Assembly: GCF_013085345.1 (NCBI RefSeq)
Contig: NZ_JABFAJ010000009.1
Coordinates: 1-64,000 of the forward strand
Direction of reading: 5' to 3'
DNA length: 64,000 nt
Origin: Isoptericola sediminis
GTDB taxonomy: Bacteria; Actinomycetota; Actinomycetes; Actinomycetales; Cellulomonadaceae
The stretch's first letter is position 1. Every line of letters starts with the position of its first letter. The position numbers were made by a program, and so were the translations under genes. Positions 45,382 to 54,478 of this stretch are shown here, in pieces. The notes under the pieces are model-generated. The model was not told where the DNA came from, searched no databases, and saw nothing but the letters and a program-made list of their open reading frames with translations.

Positions 45382-47004
45382 TCAGGGCATCCGGAGGCGC
45401 CGCATCGCCCGCAGCGCACCCGTGAGCACCCGGCTGGGCACGTCCCCGCCGAGCTCGTACAGGGCATCCACCGAGATCCCGAGACCGTGCCCGCGCTGCG
45501 CGACGACGCTCTGCGTCTCGGTCACCGCCTCGATCGCCTCCCGGCCGTGCCGCCGGCCCAGGCCGGAGGCCTTCATCCCGCCCATGGGCGCCGCGGCCGA
45601 GCCCCAGGCGTGCAGGTAGCCGTCGTTGACGACGACCGTGCCGGTCTCGACCCGGGCCGCGAGGCGCCGGGCACGGGCGACGTCGGTCGACCAGATCGAG
45701 GCGTGCAGGCCGAAGTGCGTGTCGTTCATGACGCGCACCGCCTCGTCGTCGCCACCGACCCGGGTCACGGCCACGACCGGGCCGAACGTCTCCTCGTGCC
45801 GGCACGCGGCGTCGTCCGGGACGTCGTCGAGCACCGTCGGGGCGTAGAAGTACGGGCCGACGTCGCTGCGGTGGACCGCACCGACCAGGGCCCGGGCGCC
45901 CTTGGCCAGGGCGTCGTCGACGTGCCCCGCCACCCGCTCGAGCTGGTCGGCCGAGACGAGCGAGCCGACGTCGGCCGTGTAGTCCAGGCCGGTGCCCAGG
46001 GTCAGTGCCCGCACCGCCGGCACGAACCGCTCGAGGAACCTCTCGGCGATCCGTTCGTGCAGCACGAGGCGCTCGCTCGACATGCACAGCTGGCCGGCGT
46101 TCGTGAAGCAGGCGCGCAGCACGCCGGGCACGGCACGGTCCAGGTCGGCGTCGGCCGCGACGTACAGCGGGTTCTTGCCACCGAGCTCGAGGGTCGCCCC
46201 GATCAGCCGCTCCCCCGCCCGGGCCGCGATCTTCCGCCCGGTCTCGGTGGAGCCGGTGAACGCGACGTGGTCGACGTGGTCCACCAGCTCCGCCCCGATG
46301 TCCGCGCCGCCCGCGACCACGGCGAAGAGGTCGTCCGGCAGTCCCGCCTCGGCCAGGAGCTCGGACGCCCACAGCGCCGACAGGGTGGTCTGCGGGTCCG
46401 GCTTGAGCACGACGGCGTTGCCCGCCAGCAGGGCGGGGACGGTCTCGGACAGGGCCAGGGTAAGCGGGAAGTTCCACGGGGCGATGATCCCCACGACGCC
46501 CACCGGCCGGCGGTGCACGCGCACCCCGGTGAGGACCGACAGGGCCCCCGGCTCGCGCCGGTCGGCGAGGTAGCGCTCCGCACGGCGCACGAAGTGCCGG
46601 CAGGTCTGCGCGATGTCGGCGACCTCCTCGAAGGCGTTGCGGCGCGACTTGCCCGACTCCATCTGGATCAGATCGAGGATCTCGGACTGCCGCTCGAGCA
46701 CGAGCACCCCGAGCCGGTCGAGCACGCGGGCGCGCTCGCGCAGCGGCAGGGCGGCCCAGTCGTGCTGAGCGGCCCGCGCCGCCCGGGTCGCTCCGACGAC
46801 GTCCTGCGGGCTCGACAGCGGGACGGCCGCCAGCGGCGCACCGGTGAACGGCAGCTCGCTGCGGTGGGTGCCCGCACCGTGGGAGGTCACGACGCGCCGG
46901 ACCAGCGGGGCCACGATCTCGGGCTCCAGGACGTAGGTGGAGGCGGGCAGCTCCGGGTCGATGACGTCCCCCAGAGCACCGTCGCCCTCGTGCGCAGTTG
47001 CCAT
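45382..47004 (-). CDS. NAD(P)-dependent aldehyde dehydrogenase, succinate-semialdehyde type
   Basis: The 540-residue protein oxidises an aldehyde to the acid. Motifs are IIAPWNFPLTLALSETVPAL (about 176-195), FTGSTETGRKIAARA (nucleotide site), the general-base Glu in TLELGGKNPLYVAAD, and the nucleophile Cys in FTNAGQLCMSSERL. It is closest in pattern to succinate-semialdehyde dehydrogenases of mycobacteria (GabD2 type), but the substrate is not proven by sequence. The C-terminus has ~45 residues beyond the catalytic core. TAGGCT lies seven bases before the ATG at 47004, so the transcript is probably leaderless. Confidence 0.9.
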   Translation of the reverse strand: MATAHEGDGALGDVIDPELPASTYVLEPEIVAPLVRRVVTSHGAGTHRSELPFTGAPLAAVPLSSPQDVVGATRAARAAQHDWAALPLRERARVLDRLGVLVLERQSEILDLIQMESGKSRRNAFEEVADIAQTCRHFVRRAERYLADRREPGALSVLTGVRVHRRPVGVVGIIAPWNFPLTLALSETVPALLAGNAVVLKPDPQTTLSALWASELLAEAGLPDDLFAVVAGGADIGAELVDHVDHVAFTGSTETGRKIAARAGERLIGATLELGGKNPLYVAADADLDRAVPGVLRACFTNAGQLCMSSERLVLHERIAERFLERFVPAVRALTLGTGLDYTADVGSLVSADQLERVAGHVDDALAKGARALVGAVHRSDVGPYFYAPTVLDDVPDDAACRHEETFGPVVAVTRVGGDDEAVRVMNDTHFGLHASIWSTDVARARRLAARVETGTVVVNDGYLHAWGSAAAPMGGMKASGLGRRHGREAIEAVTETQSVVAQRGHGLGISVDALYELGGDVPSRVLTGALRAMRRLRMP

Positions 47005-47062
47005 GGGCGACAGCCTACGCGGACCAGGTGACATCCGTGTCACCGCAGGTCGGCGGCGATCT

Positions 47063-47416
47063 TCACCCCGCTCGGCGCGGGTCGTCGAGCGTCCGCCCGA
47101 GCACGCGCGTCTCCTGGTCGACGTACCCGAGCCCCGTGGTCCGCCGGCCGGGATCCACGGCCACGTCGTAGAGCCAGCCGCGGTGCCCCTCGTACCCGGC
47201 CAGCACGGAGCCGACGACGACGTCCCCGTCCCGCGCGACGAGCACCGTCGCGGCGGGGTGGGCCCGCGCGTCGGCGATGTCGCGGTACGGGTCGTTCCAG
47301 GGCCGGGTCAGGTCGCTGGCCCGCCACAGGCCGACGACGCCCTCGACGTCGTCGTCACCGATCTCCGTGACCCGCACCCGCGACGGCGGTGGCCCGGCCG
47401 GCACGGGTCCGCTCAC
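47063..47416 (-). pseudogene. GNAT acetyltransferase with apparent in-frame internal deletion
   Basis: The 117-residue frame begins like a complete GNAT protein (YpeA type): VTEIGDDDVEGVVGLWRASDLTRPWNDPY and then WLYDVAVDPGRR. Right after PGRR it reads TTGLGYVDQETRVLGRTLD, which is the usual C-terminal end (GYxDQExxVLGRxL). About 40 residues that normally hold the acetyl-CoA loop (RGxGxG/A) and two helices are missing, so it cannot bind acetyl-CoA in the normal way. The frame is intact and the start overlaps the guaB3 stop codon (GTGA). It is either a decaying gene or an assembly artefact. The family pattern is recalled, not aligned. Confidence 0.7.
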
Positions 47417-48537
47417 CGCGGCTGGTACGGCGAGACGACGACCTCGACGCGCTGGAACTCCTTGAGGTCGGAGTAGCCCGTGGTGGCCATCGCGCGGCGC
47501 AGCGCGCCGACGAGGTTCGTCGTGCCGTCGGCGGTGTGCCCGGGGCCGAAGAGGATCTCCTCCAGCGTCCCGGCGGTGCCGACCTCGACCCGCTCGCCGC
47601 GCGGGAGCTGGGCGTGGTGGGCCTCGGGGCCCCAGTGCCACCCCTCGCCGGGCGCCTCGGAGGCGCGTGCCAGCGCGGCACCGAGCATCACGGCGTCGGC
47701 CCCGCAGGCGATGGCCCGGACGATGTCTCCCGAGTGACCCACGCCGCCGTCGGCGATCACGTGCACGTACCGACCGCCGGACTCGTCGAGGTAGTCGCGG
47801 CGGGCCGCTGCGACGTCCGAGACCGCGGTGGCCATGGGCGCGTGGATGCCGAGGCCGACGCGGGTGGTGTGCGCGGCACCGCCGCCGAACCCGACCAGCA
47901 CGCCGGCCGCCCCGGTGCGCATCAGGTGCAGGGCGGCGGTGTAGCTGGCCGCGCCACCGACCACGACGGGCACGTCGAGCTCGTAGATGAACCGCTTGAG
48001 GTTGAGCGGCTCGGCGCTGGTCGAGACGTGCTCGGCCGAGACGGTGGTGCCCCGGATGACGAACAGGTCCACCCCGGCGTCGAGCACGGTCTGGTAGTGC
48101 TCCTGGATCCGCTGCGGCGACAGCGCCCCGGCCACGGTGACCCCCGCGGCGCGGATCTCCTTGAGCCGCTGGGTGATGAGCTCCGACTTGATCGGCTCGG
48201 CGTAGATCTCCTGCATGCGCCGCGTCGCCTCCGCGGCGGGCAGCGCACGGATCTCCGCCAGGAGCGGGGCCGGGTCGTCGTAGCGGGTCCACAGGCCCTC
48301 GAGGTCGAGCACCCCCAGACCGCCCAGGTTGCCCAGCGCGACCGCGGTGGCCGGGCTCATCACCGAGTCCATCGGCGCCGCCACGATCGGCAGGTCGAAG
48401 TGGTAGGCGTCGATCTGCCACCCGGTGGAGACGTCCCGCGGGTCGCGCGTCCGGCGCGAGGGGACCACCGCCACGTCGTCGAAGGAGAAGGCGCGACGCC
48501 CGCGCTTGCCACGTCCGATCTCGATCTCGTTGCTCAC
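47413..48537 (-). CDS. guaB3: GuaB3 family IMP dehydrogenase-related protein
   Basis: The 374-residue TIM-barrel protein belongs to the GuaB3 group of the IMPDH/GMP reductase superfamily. It contains DDVAVVPSRRTRDPRDVS, LPIVAAPMDSVMSPATAVALGN, VVVGGAASYTAALHLMRTGAAGVLVGFG and YVHVIADGGVGHSGDIVRAIACGADAVMLG. It lacks CBS domains, and where IMPDH has the catalytic Cys loop it reads VIRGTTVSAEHVS, without Cys, as in Rv3410c. Its reaction is therefore unsettled. GTG at 48537 follows TAGGCT by seven bases, a probable leaderless start. guaB lies one gene away, as in mycobacteria they are adjacent. Confidence 0.92.
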   Translation of the reverse strand: MSNEIEIGRGKRGRRAFSFDDVAVVPSRRTRDPRDVSTGWQIDAYHFDLPIVAAPMDSVMSPATAVALGNLGGLGVLDLEGLWTRYDDPAPLLAEIRALPAAEATRRMQEIYAEPIKSELITQRLKEIRAAGVTVAGALSPQRIQEHYQTVLDAGVDLFVIRGTTVSAEHVSTSAEPLNLKRFIYELDVPVVVGGAASYTAALHLMRTGAAGVLVGFGGGAAHTTRVGLGIHAPMATAVSDVAAARRDYLDESGGRYVHVIADGGVGHSGDIVRAIACGADAVMLGAALARASEAPGEGWHWGPEAHHAQLPRGERVEVGTAGTLEEILFGPGHTADGTTNLVGALRRAMATTGYSDLKEFQRVEVVVSPYQPR

Positions 48538-48613
48538 ACGGGTCAGCCTACCGGCCGCCGTGTCGGTGGCCCGTGGCATCGTCACCGACGTGAGGACACG
48601 AGAGGGGATCGAG

Positions 48614-49336
48614 ATGGACGACGCCGGCTGGACCGTCGGGCCGCTGCTCGGGTTCGACACCGAGACGACCGGCGTCGACGTGCACCAGGACCGCGTCGTC
48701 ACGGCGGCCGTCGTGCTCCGCACGCCGCTGACGACCGAGGTCCGCACGTGGCTGATCGACCCCGGGGTCGGGATCCCCGAGGAGGCGGCGGCGATCCACG
48801 GGGTGACGACCGAGCACGCCCGCGCGCACGGCGTCGCACCGGCCGAGGCGCTCGAGGAGATCGCCGCGCTGCTCACCACGCACCTGCGCGAGGACGTCCC
48901 GGTCGTGGCCTACAACGCCGCGTTCGACCTGACGCTGCTCGACGCCGAGCTGGCGCGCCACGGCCTGCCGACCCTGCCGGAGCGGCTCGGACGGCCCGTC
49001 GCCCCCGTGCTGGACCCGCTCGTGATCGACCGGTGGCAGGACCGGTACCGCCGGGGGAAGCGTCGACTGGGCGACCTGTGCGAGCTCTACGGCGTGGTCG
49101 GCGACGGCGAGCTGCACAGCGCCGACGTGGACGTGCTGGCCACCCTCGACGTGCTGGACGCGCAGGTGCTGCGGTTCCCCGATCTGCGTTCGGTGGCGCT
49201 CGACGCCCTGCACGCGGCGCAGCGCGACGCCCACCGCACGTGGGCGGAGAGCTTCAACGCCTGGCGCGACCGCAAGGGTCTGCCGGGACCCGGCGCGTCC
49301 ACGTCCTGGCCCACCACACCGCGCGCCGCCGGCTGA
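48614..49336 (+). CDS. DnaQ-like DEDDh 3'-5' exonuclease
   Basis: The 240-residue protein has the three exonuclease motifs. They are Asp/Glu in LLGFDTETTGVD (Exo I, about 14-25), YNAAFDLTLLDAEL (Exo II) and HSADVDVLATLDVL (Exo III, His-Asp). It resembles stand-alone DNA polymerase III epsilon-like proteins of actinobacteria (3'-5' exonuclease PF00929). The ATG at 48614 has AGAGGGG about seven bases upstream; an in-frame GTG at 48590 is an alternative. The gene lies between guaB3 and guaB in the opposite direction to both. Confidence 0.9.
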   Translation: MDDAGWTVGPLLGFDTETTGVDVHQDRVVTAAVVLRTPLTTEVRTWLIDPGVGIPEEAAAIHGVTTEHARAHGVAPAEALEEIAALLTTHLREDVPVVAYNAAFDLTLLDAELARHGLPTLPERLGRPVAPVLDPLVIDRWQDRYRRGKRRLGDLCELYGVVGDGELHSADVDVLATLDVLDAQVLRFPDLRSVALDALHAAQRDAHRTWAESFNAWRDRKGLPGPGASTSWPTTPRAAG

Positions 49337-49352
49337 CCGGACGGCGGCGCGC
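49321..49352. terminator. hairpin between the exonuclease gene and guaB
   Basis: Eleven G+C pairs (49321-49331 with 49342-49352) close a ten-base loop that contains the exonuclease stop codon. The right arm is itself part of a 16-base perfect palindrome, so two folds compete. It could end both convergent transcripts. Confidence 0.5.
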
Positions 49353-49364
49353 CGCCGGGCGAGG

Positions 49365-50891
<1,527 letters not shown>

Positions 50892-50972
50892 CTACGGCGC
50901 GCACGGAGGGGTCGGCCGCGGTCTCCGTCACACCGCGGCGCCTCCCGCCGACGCCCCGGCCGGGTGGCCCGG

Positions 50973-52082
50973 TCAGGCCCCGATGACCGCCAGGACCTCG
51001 TGCAGCAGGCCGGTGAAGGAGCGCACGCGCTGGACCTGGGCGGCCAGCGGCAGCTCGCTGGCGGCGTCGTCCCGTCGCAGCCCGACGAAGATCGGCAGCT
51101 CGGGGAACCCGTCGTGCACGGCGTGCACGACGTCGAGGTCCGGTCGACGCTGCCCGGTGGCCAGGACCAGCGCGGCGGGCCGCACCATCGTGACCAGCTC
51201 CAGCGACCGCCGTGCACTGGCCGGCCCGGTGACGATCCGCGCCGTCTTGCCCTTGGCCGTCAGCGCGGCGGCGAGGGCGTGCGCGGACAGCGGCACCGTC
51301 TCGTCGGGACCCGCGAAGATGAGCACGATGTTGCGCATGCGGCTGGGGTGGTTGGCCGGCGGCCCGCCGTTCTGGACCACGGACTGCTCGAAAGCGTCGG
51401 TGAAGGACCGCAGCGCCTGCAGCGCGGCCGTGGCGAGGACGATCTCGGGGACGGCGCCGGGCCCGGCGAGCACGGTCCGCTCGGCCACGCGGCTCCACGC
51501 CGGTTCGAGCAGCTGCGCCCACCAGGCGGCGGGGTCGCCGTGCGGCGGGATGCGCACCAGGTCGTCGCACCGCGCCTGGTCGTAGGCGAGCGCCGCGTCC
51601 ACCACGGCGGAGACCCTGCCGGACGCCTGCTGCCCCTGCTGCGCGCCGGCGCCGCGGCCCCCCTGGCCGCCACCCGGCAACGCCCGCAGGTGGGCCCGCC
51701 CGGCTCGGGCGGCGGAGTCTGCCGAGTCCGCGGACTCCTCGGCCTCGTCGGCGCCCGCGTCCTCGGGTGGGCTCGGCGGAGCGGACCGACGGGCCTCCTC
51801 GAGCTCGTCGACGTCCGCCTCGAGGGCGGCCTGGGCGGCGTCGACCGGGGCGACGCCCTCGAGCGTGAGCCGTCGCATGACGAGCAGCCGGGCGACGTCC
51901 TCGGGGGTGTAGCGGCGGTGGGAGCCGGCCGTGCGGTCCGAGGGGCCGAGACCGTAACGACGGTCCCACGTGCGCAGCGTGGCGGGGGCCACGCCGAGGC
52001 GCCGCGCGACGGCCGCGACCGCGAGCCCGGGGCCGGACGGACGCGTAGCCCCGGCATCCTGGACGGGTCGCGAACGGGTCAT
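50973..52082 (-). CDS. MerR family regulator with degenerate B12-binding-like domain
   Basis: The 369-residue protein begins with a MerR helix-turn-helix: VAAVARRLGVAPATLRTWDRRYGL (22-45) and SHRRYTPEDVARLLVMRRL. An acidic and then Gly/Gln-rich linker follows (about 95-160). The C-terminal half resembles the helical plus Rossmann-like cobalamin-binding module of CarH/LitR light-sensing regulators, with IVLIFAGPDETVPLSAHALAAAL and VRPAALVLATG. The B12-ligand signature DxHxxG is absent, so it probably does not bind cobalamin. CAGAAT lies six bases before the ATG at 52082. It is divergent from whiB. Confidence 0.8.
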   Translation of the reverse strand: MTRSRPVQDAGATRPSGPGLAVAAVARRLGVAPATLRTWDRRYGLGPSDRTAGSHRRYTPEDVARLLVMRRLTLEGVAPVDAAQAALEADVDELEEARRSAPPSPPEDAGADEAEESADSADSAARAGRAHLRALPGGGQGGRGAGAQQGQQASGRVSAVVDAALAYDQARCDDLVRIPPHGDPAAWWAQLLEPAWSRVAERTVLAGPGAVPEIVLATAALQALRSFTDAFEQSVVQNGGPPANHPSRMRNIVLIFAGPDETVPLSAHALAAALTAKGKTARIVTGPASARRSLELVTMVRPAALVLATGQRRPDLDVVHAVHDGFPELPIFVGLRRDDAASELPLAAQVQRVRSFTGLLHEVLAVIGA

Positions 52083-52248
52083 GCGTCGATTCTGCCCAGG
52101 GGTTCCCGGGACCGCCACCGCGCCGGGTGGCCCGTCTCACCTTGAGTCCGAATCGATCATCGAACCTGGTCATGAAGCGATAGCAAGCGGTTCAGGCCCT
52201 GGTCACCCCTTTTCACCCACCCCCACTTCAATCGGGTCGACCTGCTAC

Positions 52249-52277
52249 TTGAACAACTTCTGCACAACTTGTAGGTT
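52249..52277 (+). promoter_or_regulatory. whiB promoter with inverted repeat
   Basis: TTGAAC (52249-52254), a 17-base spacer and TAGGTT (52272-52277) form a near-consensus promoter seven bases before the whiB ATG. GAACAAC (52251-52257) and GTTGTTC (52275-52281) form an inverted repeat spanning it, and ACAACTT is repeated at 52253 and 52264. A regulator dimer could bind here. Confidence 0.75.
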
Positions 52278-52284
52278 GTTCGCC

Positions 52285-52584
52285 ATGACGGAGATCTCGC
52301 GGTTGCCAGGACCGGTTATGGAGTTGTGGGAGTGGCAGTACCAGGGGTCGTGCCGTGACGCGGACGACACCCTCTTCTTCCACCCCGAGGGTGAGCGCGG
52401 ATCCACCCGCCGACGACGCGCGGAGGCCGCCAAGGCGATCTGCCGCAGCTGCCCGGTGATGATGGAGTGCCGCGAGCAGTCGCTGCGGGTCCGGGAGCCG
52501 TACGGCGTGTGGGGCGGCCTGAGCGAGGACGAGCGGTCGGCGATCCTCAGCGGTCGCGACCGCGAGCACAAGAAGGCGAGCTGA
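52285..52584 (+). CDS. whiB: WhiB family iron-sulfur regulator
   Basis: The 99-residue protein has the four cluster Cys of the family: Cys23 (QGSCRDAD), Cys53 and Cys56 (AICRSCPVMMEC) and Cys62. The GVWGG turn is at 74-78 and the basic tail is REHKKAS. These proteins bind a [4Fe-4S] cluster, respond to redox or NO, and act with the primary sigma factor. Its place next to groES and near guaB and tsaD matches whiB3 of mycobacteria, but the exact subclass is not certain from sequence alone. The mRNA is probably leaderless, with the ATG seven bases behind the -10 box. Confidence 0.94.
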   Translation: MTEISRLPGPVMELWEWQYQGSCRDADDTLFFHPEGERGSTRRRRAEAAKAICRSCPVMMECREQSLRVREPYGVWGGLSEDERSAILSGRDREHKKAS

Positions 52585-52643
52585 GCCGACCTCGGTCGAC
52601 GGCCGGTCGCACCCCCTCGCCCGCGCCCCCGTCCGAGCAGACG

Positions 52644-52680
52644 ACGAGAGCCCCGCACCGGATCGGTGCGGGGCTCTCGT
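52644..52680. terminator. bidirectional terminator between whiB and groES
   Basis: A perfect 17-base-pair stem (52644-52660 with 52664-52680) closes a three-base loop between the convergent whiB and groES genes. Confidence 0.85.
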
Positions 52681-52733
52681 GCGGGGAGGGGGACCCGGCC
52701 GTCAGGCCAGGGCTCCCGCCCGGCGTCGCGGCG

Positions 52734-53030
52734 TCAGCCGACGACGACGGCGAGGATGTCGCGCGAGGACAGGACCAGGTAGTCCTCCCCGGCGTACTTG
52801 ACCTCGGTGCCGCCGAACTTGCTGTAGATGACCTTGTCGCCGACCTTCACGTCGACCGGGACGCGCTCGCCCTTGTCGTTGAAGCGGCCGTCGCCCACGG
52901 CCAGGACCTCGCCCTCCTGGGGCTTCTCCTTGGCGGTGTCCGGGATGACCAGGCCGGAAGCGGTCGTGGTCTCGGCCTCGACGGCCTTGACGACGATCCG
53001 GTCCTCGAGCGGCTTGATGGGGACCGACAC
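52734..53030 (-). CDS. groES: co-chaperonin GroES
   Basis: GroES caps the GroEL folding chamber. The 98-residue protein has the usual [38 protein letters not shown]-type sequence, seen as [23 protein letters not shown] with the mobile loop, and [19 protein letters not shown]. The promoter carries a CIRCE element, so HrcA probably represses it. No groEL follows: the next gene downstream is whiB on the opposite strand behind a terminator. In many actinobacteria groEL1 follows groES here. GTG at 53030 has AAGGAGG about six bases upstream. Confidence 0.98.
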   Translation of the reverse strand: MSVPIKPLEDRIVVKAVEAETTTASGLVIPDTAKEKPQEGEVLAVGDGRFNDKGERVPVDVKVGDKVIYSKFGGTEVKYAGEDYLVLSSRDILAVVVG

Positions 53031-53127
53031 GTCGGACCTCCTTGTTCGCGATGACTAGCGTTGACTGGGTCGCGCCCGGCCGCTGTCCGTCGTCGCGGGT
53101 GCCGGCACAGCGCGTGCGCTGGGACCA

Positions 53128-53156
53128 AATCTAGGCAGCCCTTAGCACTCTGACAA
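53128..53156 (-). promoter_or_regulatory. groES promoter
   Basis: On the minus strand, TTGTCA (53151-53156), a 17-base spacer and TAGATT (53128-53133) make a near-consensus promoter. It leaves a 5' leader of about 90 bases before groES. Confidence 0.75.
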
Positions 53157-53168
53157 GTCGAGTGCCAG
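53142..53168. promoter_or_regulatory. CIRCE element (HrcA operator)
   Basis: TTAGCACTC (53142-53150), nine bases, then GAGTGCCAG (53160-53168). The first arm is a full match to the CIRCE consensus TTAGCACTC-N9-GAGTGCTAA, the second matches its first six bases plus the penultimate A. It overlaps the -35 box and spacer of the groES promoter. Confidence 0.88.
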
Positions 53169-53205
53169 AAGCGGTCCCGTCGGCACGGCCTGAGAGCATG
53201 GACGG

Positions 53206-54432
53206 ATGGACGTGGCCTCGCTCAGCAAGCTTCTCAGCCCCGAGGGCTGGACCCTGCTCAACGACCTCCCCCCGTACGAGGAGTCGCAGGCCATGGCCCT
53301 GGCGACGCGGATGCGCGCCGAGGGCGTCGATCCGGACCTCGCGGCCGCGGCCCTCACGCAGTCCCGGCTGCGCGCCCGCGCCCGCGCCAAGCTCGGCCCG
53401 TTCGCCGACGGGATGCTGTTCACGCCGGACGGGCTGGAGCAGGCGACCCGGCTGACCGTCGCCGCCGTGCACGCCCGCCGGTACCTGGCCGCGGAGGTGC
53501 ACAAGGTCGCCGACCTGACCTGCGGTCTCGGCGCCGACGCCCTGGCCTTCGCCGGCGTGGGCCTGCAGGTGCTGGCCACCGACGTGGACGAGGTCACCGC
53601 CGCGCTGGCGACCGTGAACCTGCGGGCCTTTCCCGAGGCCGAGGTCCGCCACGGGGACGGGCTGGCGCTGGACCTGGTCGCCGAGGGCGTCGACGGGGTG
53701 TACGCCGACCCGGCCCGCCGGACGCGCGGCGGGAAGCGGGTCTTCGACCCGTCGGCCTGGGCGCCGCCGCTGGACGCCGTGTGGGGGCTGCGGGACGAGG
53801 TCCCCGCCGTCGGCATCAAGGTCGGCCCCGGCATCGGCCATCAGGGCCTGCCCGAGGACGCCGAGACCCAGTGGGTCTCCGTGGACGGCGACGTCGTCGA
53901 GGCCGGCCTGTGGTTCGGGCCCCTCGCCCCCGACGGACCCGGACGCTCCGCCCTGATCCTGCGCACCGAGGACGGCGGCACCGTCTCGCGGCTCGTGCGT
54001 CCCGGCGCCGAGGGCGTCGACCTCGCCCCCGACGTCGGGGCGGTCGGCTCGTACCTGTACGAGCCGGACGGGGCCGTGGTCCGCGCCGGGCTCGTCGCGC
54101 ACGCCGCCGCCGAGCTCGACGGCCGGCTGGTGGACCGGACCATCGCCTACGTCACCACCGACGCCCCGGCGGCGGCGCCTCCCCCGGGCACCGCGCCGCT
54201 GGCCACCGGCTACCGGGTGCTGGACGTCATGCCGTTCAACCTCAAACGGCTCAAGGCCTACCTGCGCGAACGGGGCGTCGGCCGGCTGACCGTGAAGAAG
54301 CGCGGCACGGCCGTGACCCCCGAGCAGCTGCGGGCCCAGCTCTCCCTCCGGGGGGACGCCGAGGCCACGCTGGTGCTGACCCGCGTCGCCGGGCGTCAGC
54401 ACGTCCTCGTGGTGGAACCGCTGGGGGGCTGA
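53206..54432 (+). CDS. SAM-dependent methyltransferase with THUMP-like domain
   Basis: The 408-residue protein has an N-terminal helical part, then a class I methyltransferase core with the SAM motif VADLTCGLGADALAFA (about 102-117), VLATDVDEVTAALA, and a catalytic-looking VYADPARRTRGGKRVFDP. The C-terminal part (about 300-405) has GVGRLTVKKRGTAVTPEQLRAQL, typical of the THUMP-like domain found with these enzymes in actinobacteria. An RNA substrate is likely from that domain, but is not known. It is divergent from groES. The ATG at 53206 lacks a clear ribosome site. Confidence 0.82.
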   Translation: MDVASLSKLLSPEGWTLLNDLPPYEESQAMALATRMRAEGVDPDLAAAALTQSRLRARARAKLGPFADGMLFTPDGLEQATRLTVAAVHARRYLAAEVHKVADLTCGLGADALAFAGVGLQVLATDVDEVTAALATVNLRAFPEAEVRHGDGLALDLVAEGVDGVYADPARRTRGGKRVFDPSAWAPPLDAVWGLRDEVPAVGIKVGPGIGHQGLPEDAETQWVSVDGDVVEAGLWFGPLAPDGPGRSALILRTEDGGTVSRLVRPGAEGVDLAPDVGAVGSYLYEPDGAVVRAGLVAHAAAELDGRLVDRTIAYVTTDAPAAAPPPGTAPLATGYRVLDVMPFNLKRLKAYLRERGVGRLTVKKRGTAVTPEQLRAQLSLRGDAEATLVLTRVAGRQHVLVVEPLGG

Positions 54433-54478
54433 TCCCGGCCCCGTGGTGCACCGCCACCACGCGTGGAAGCATGGCGGC

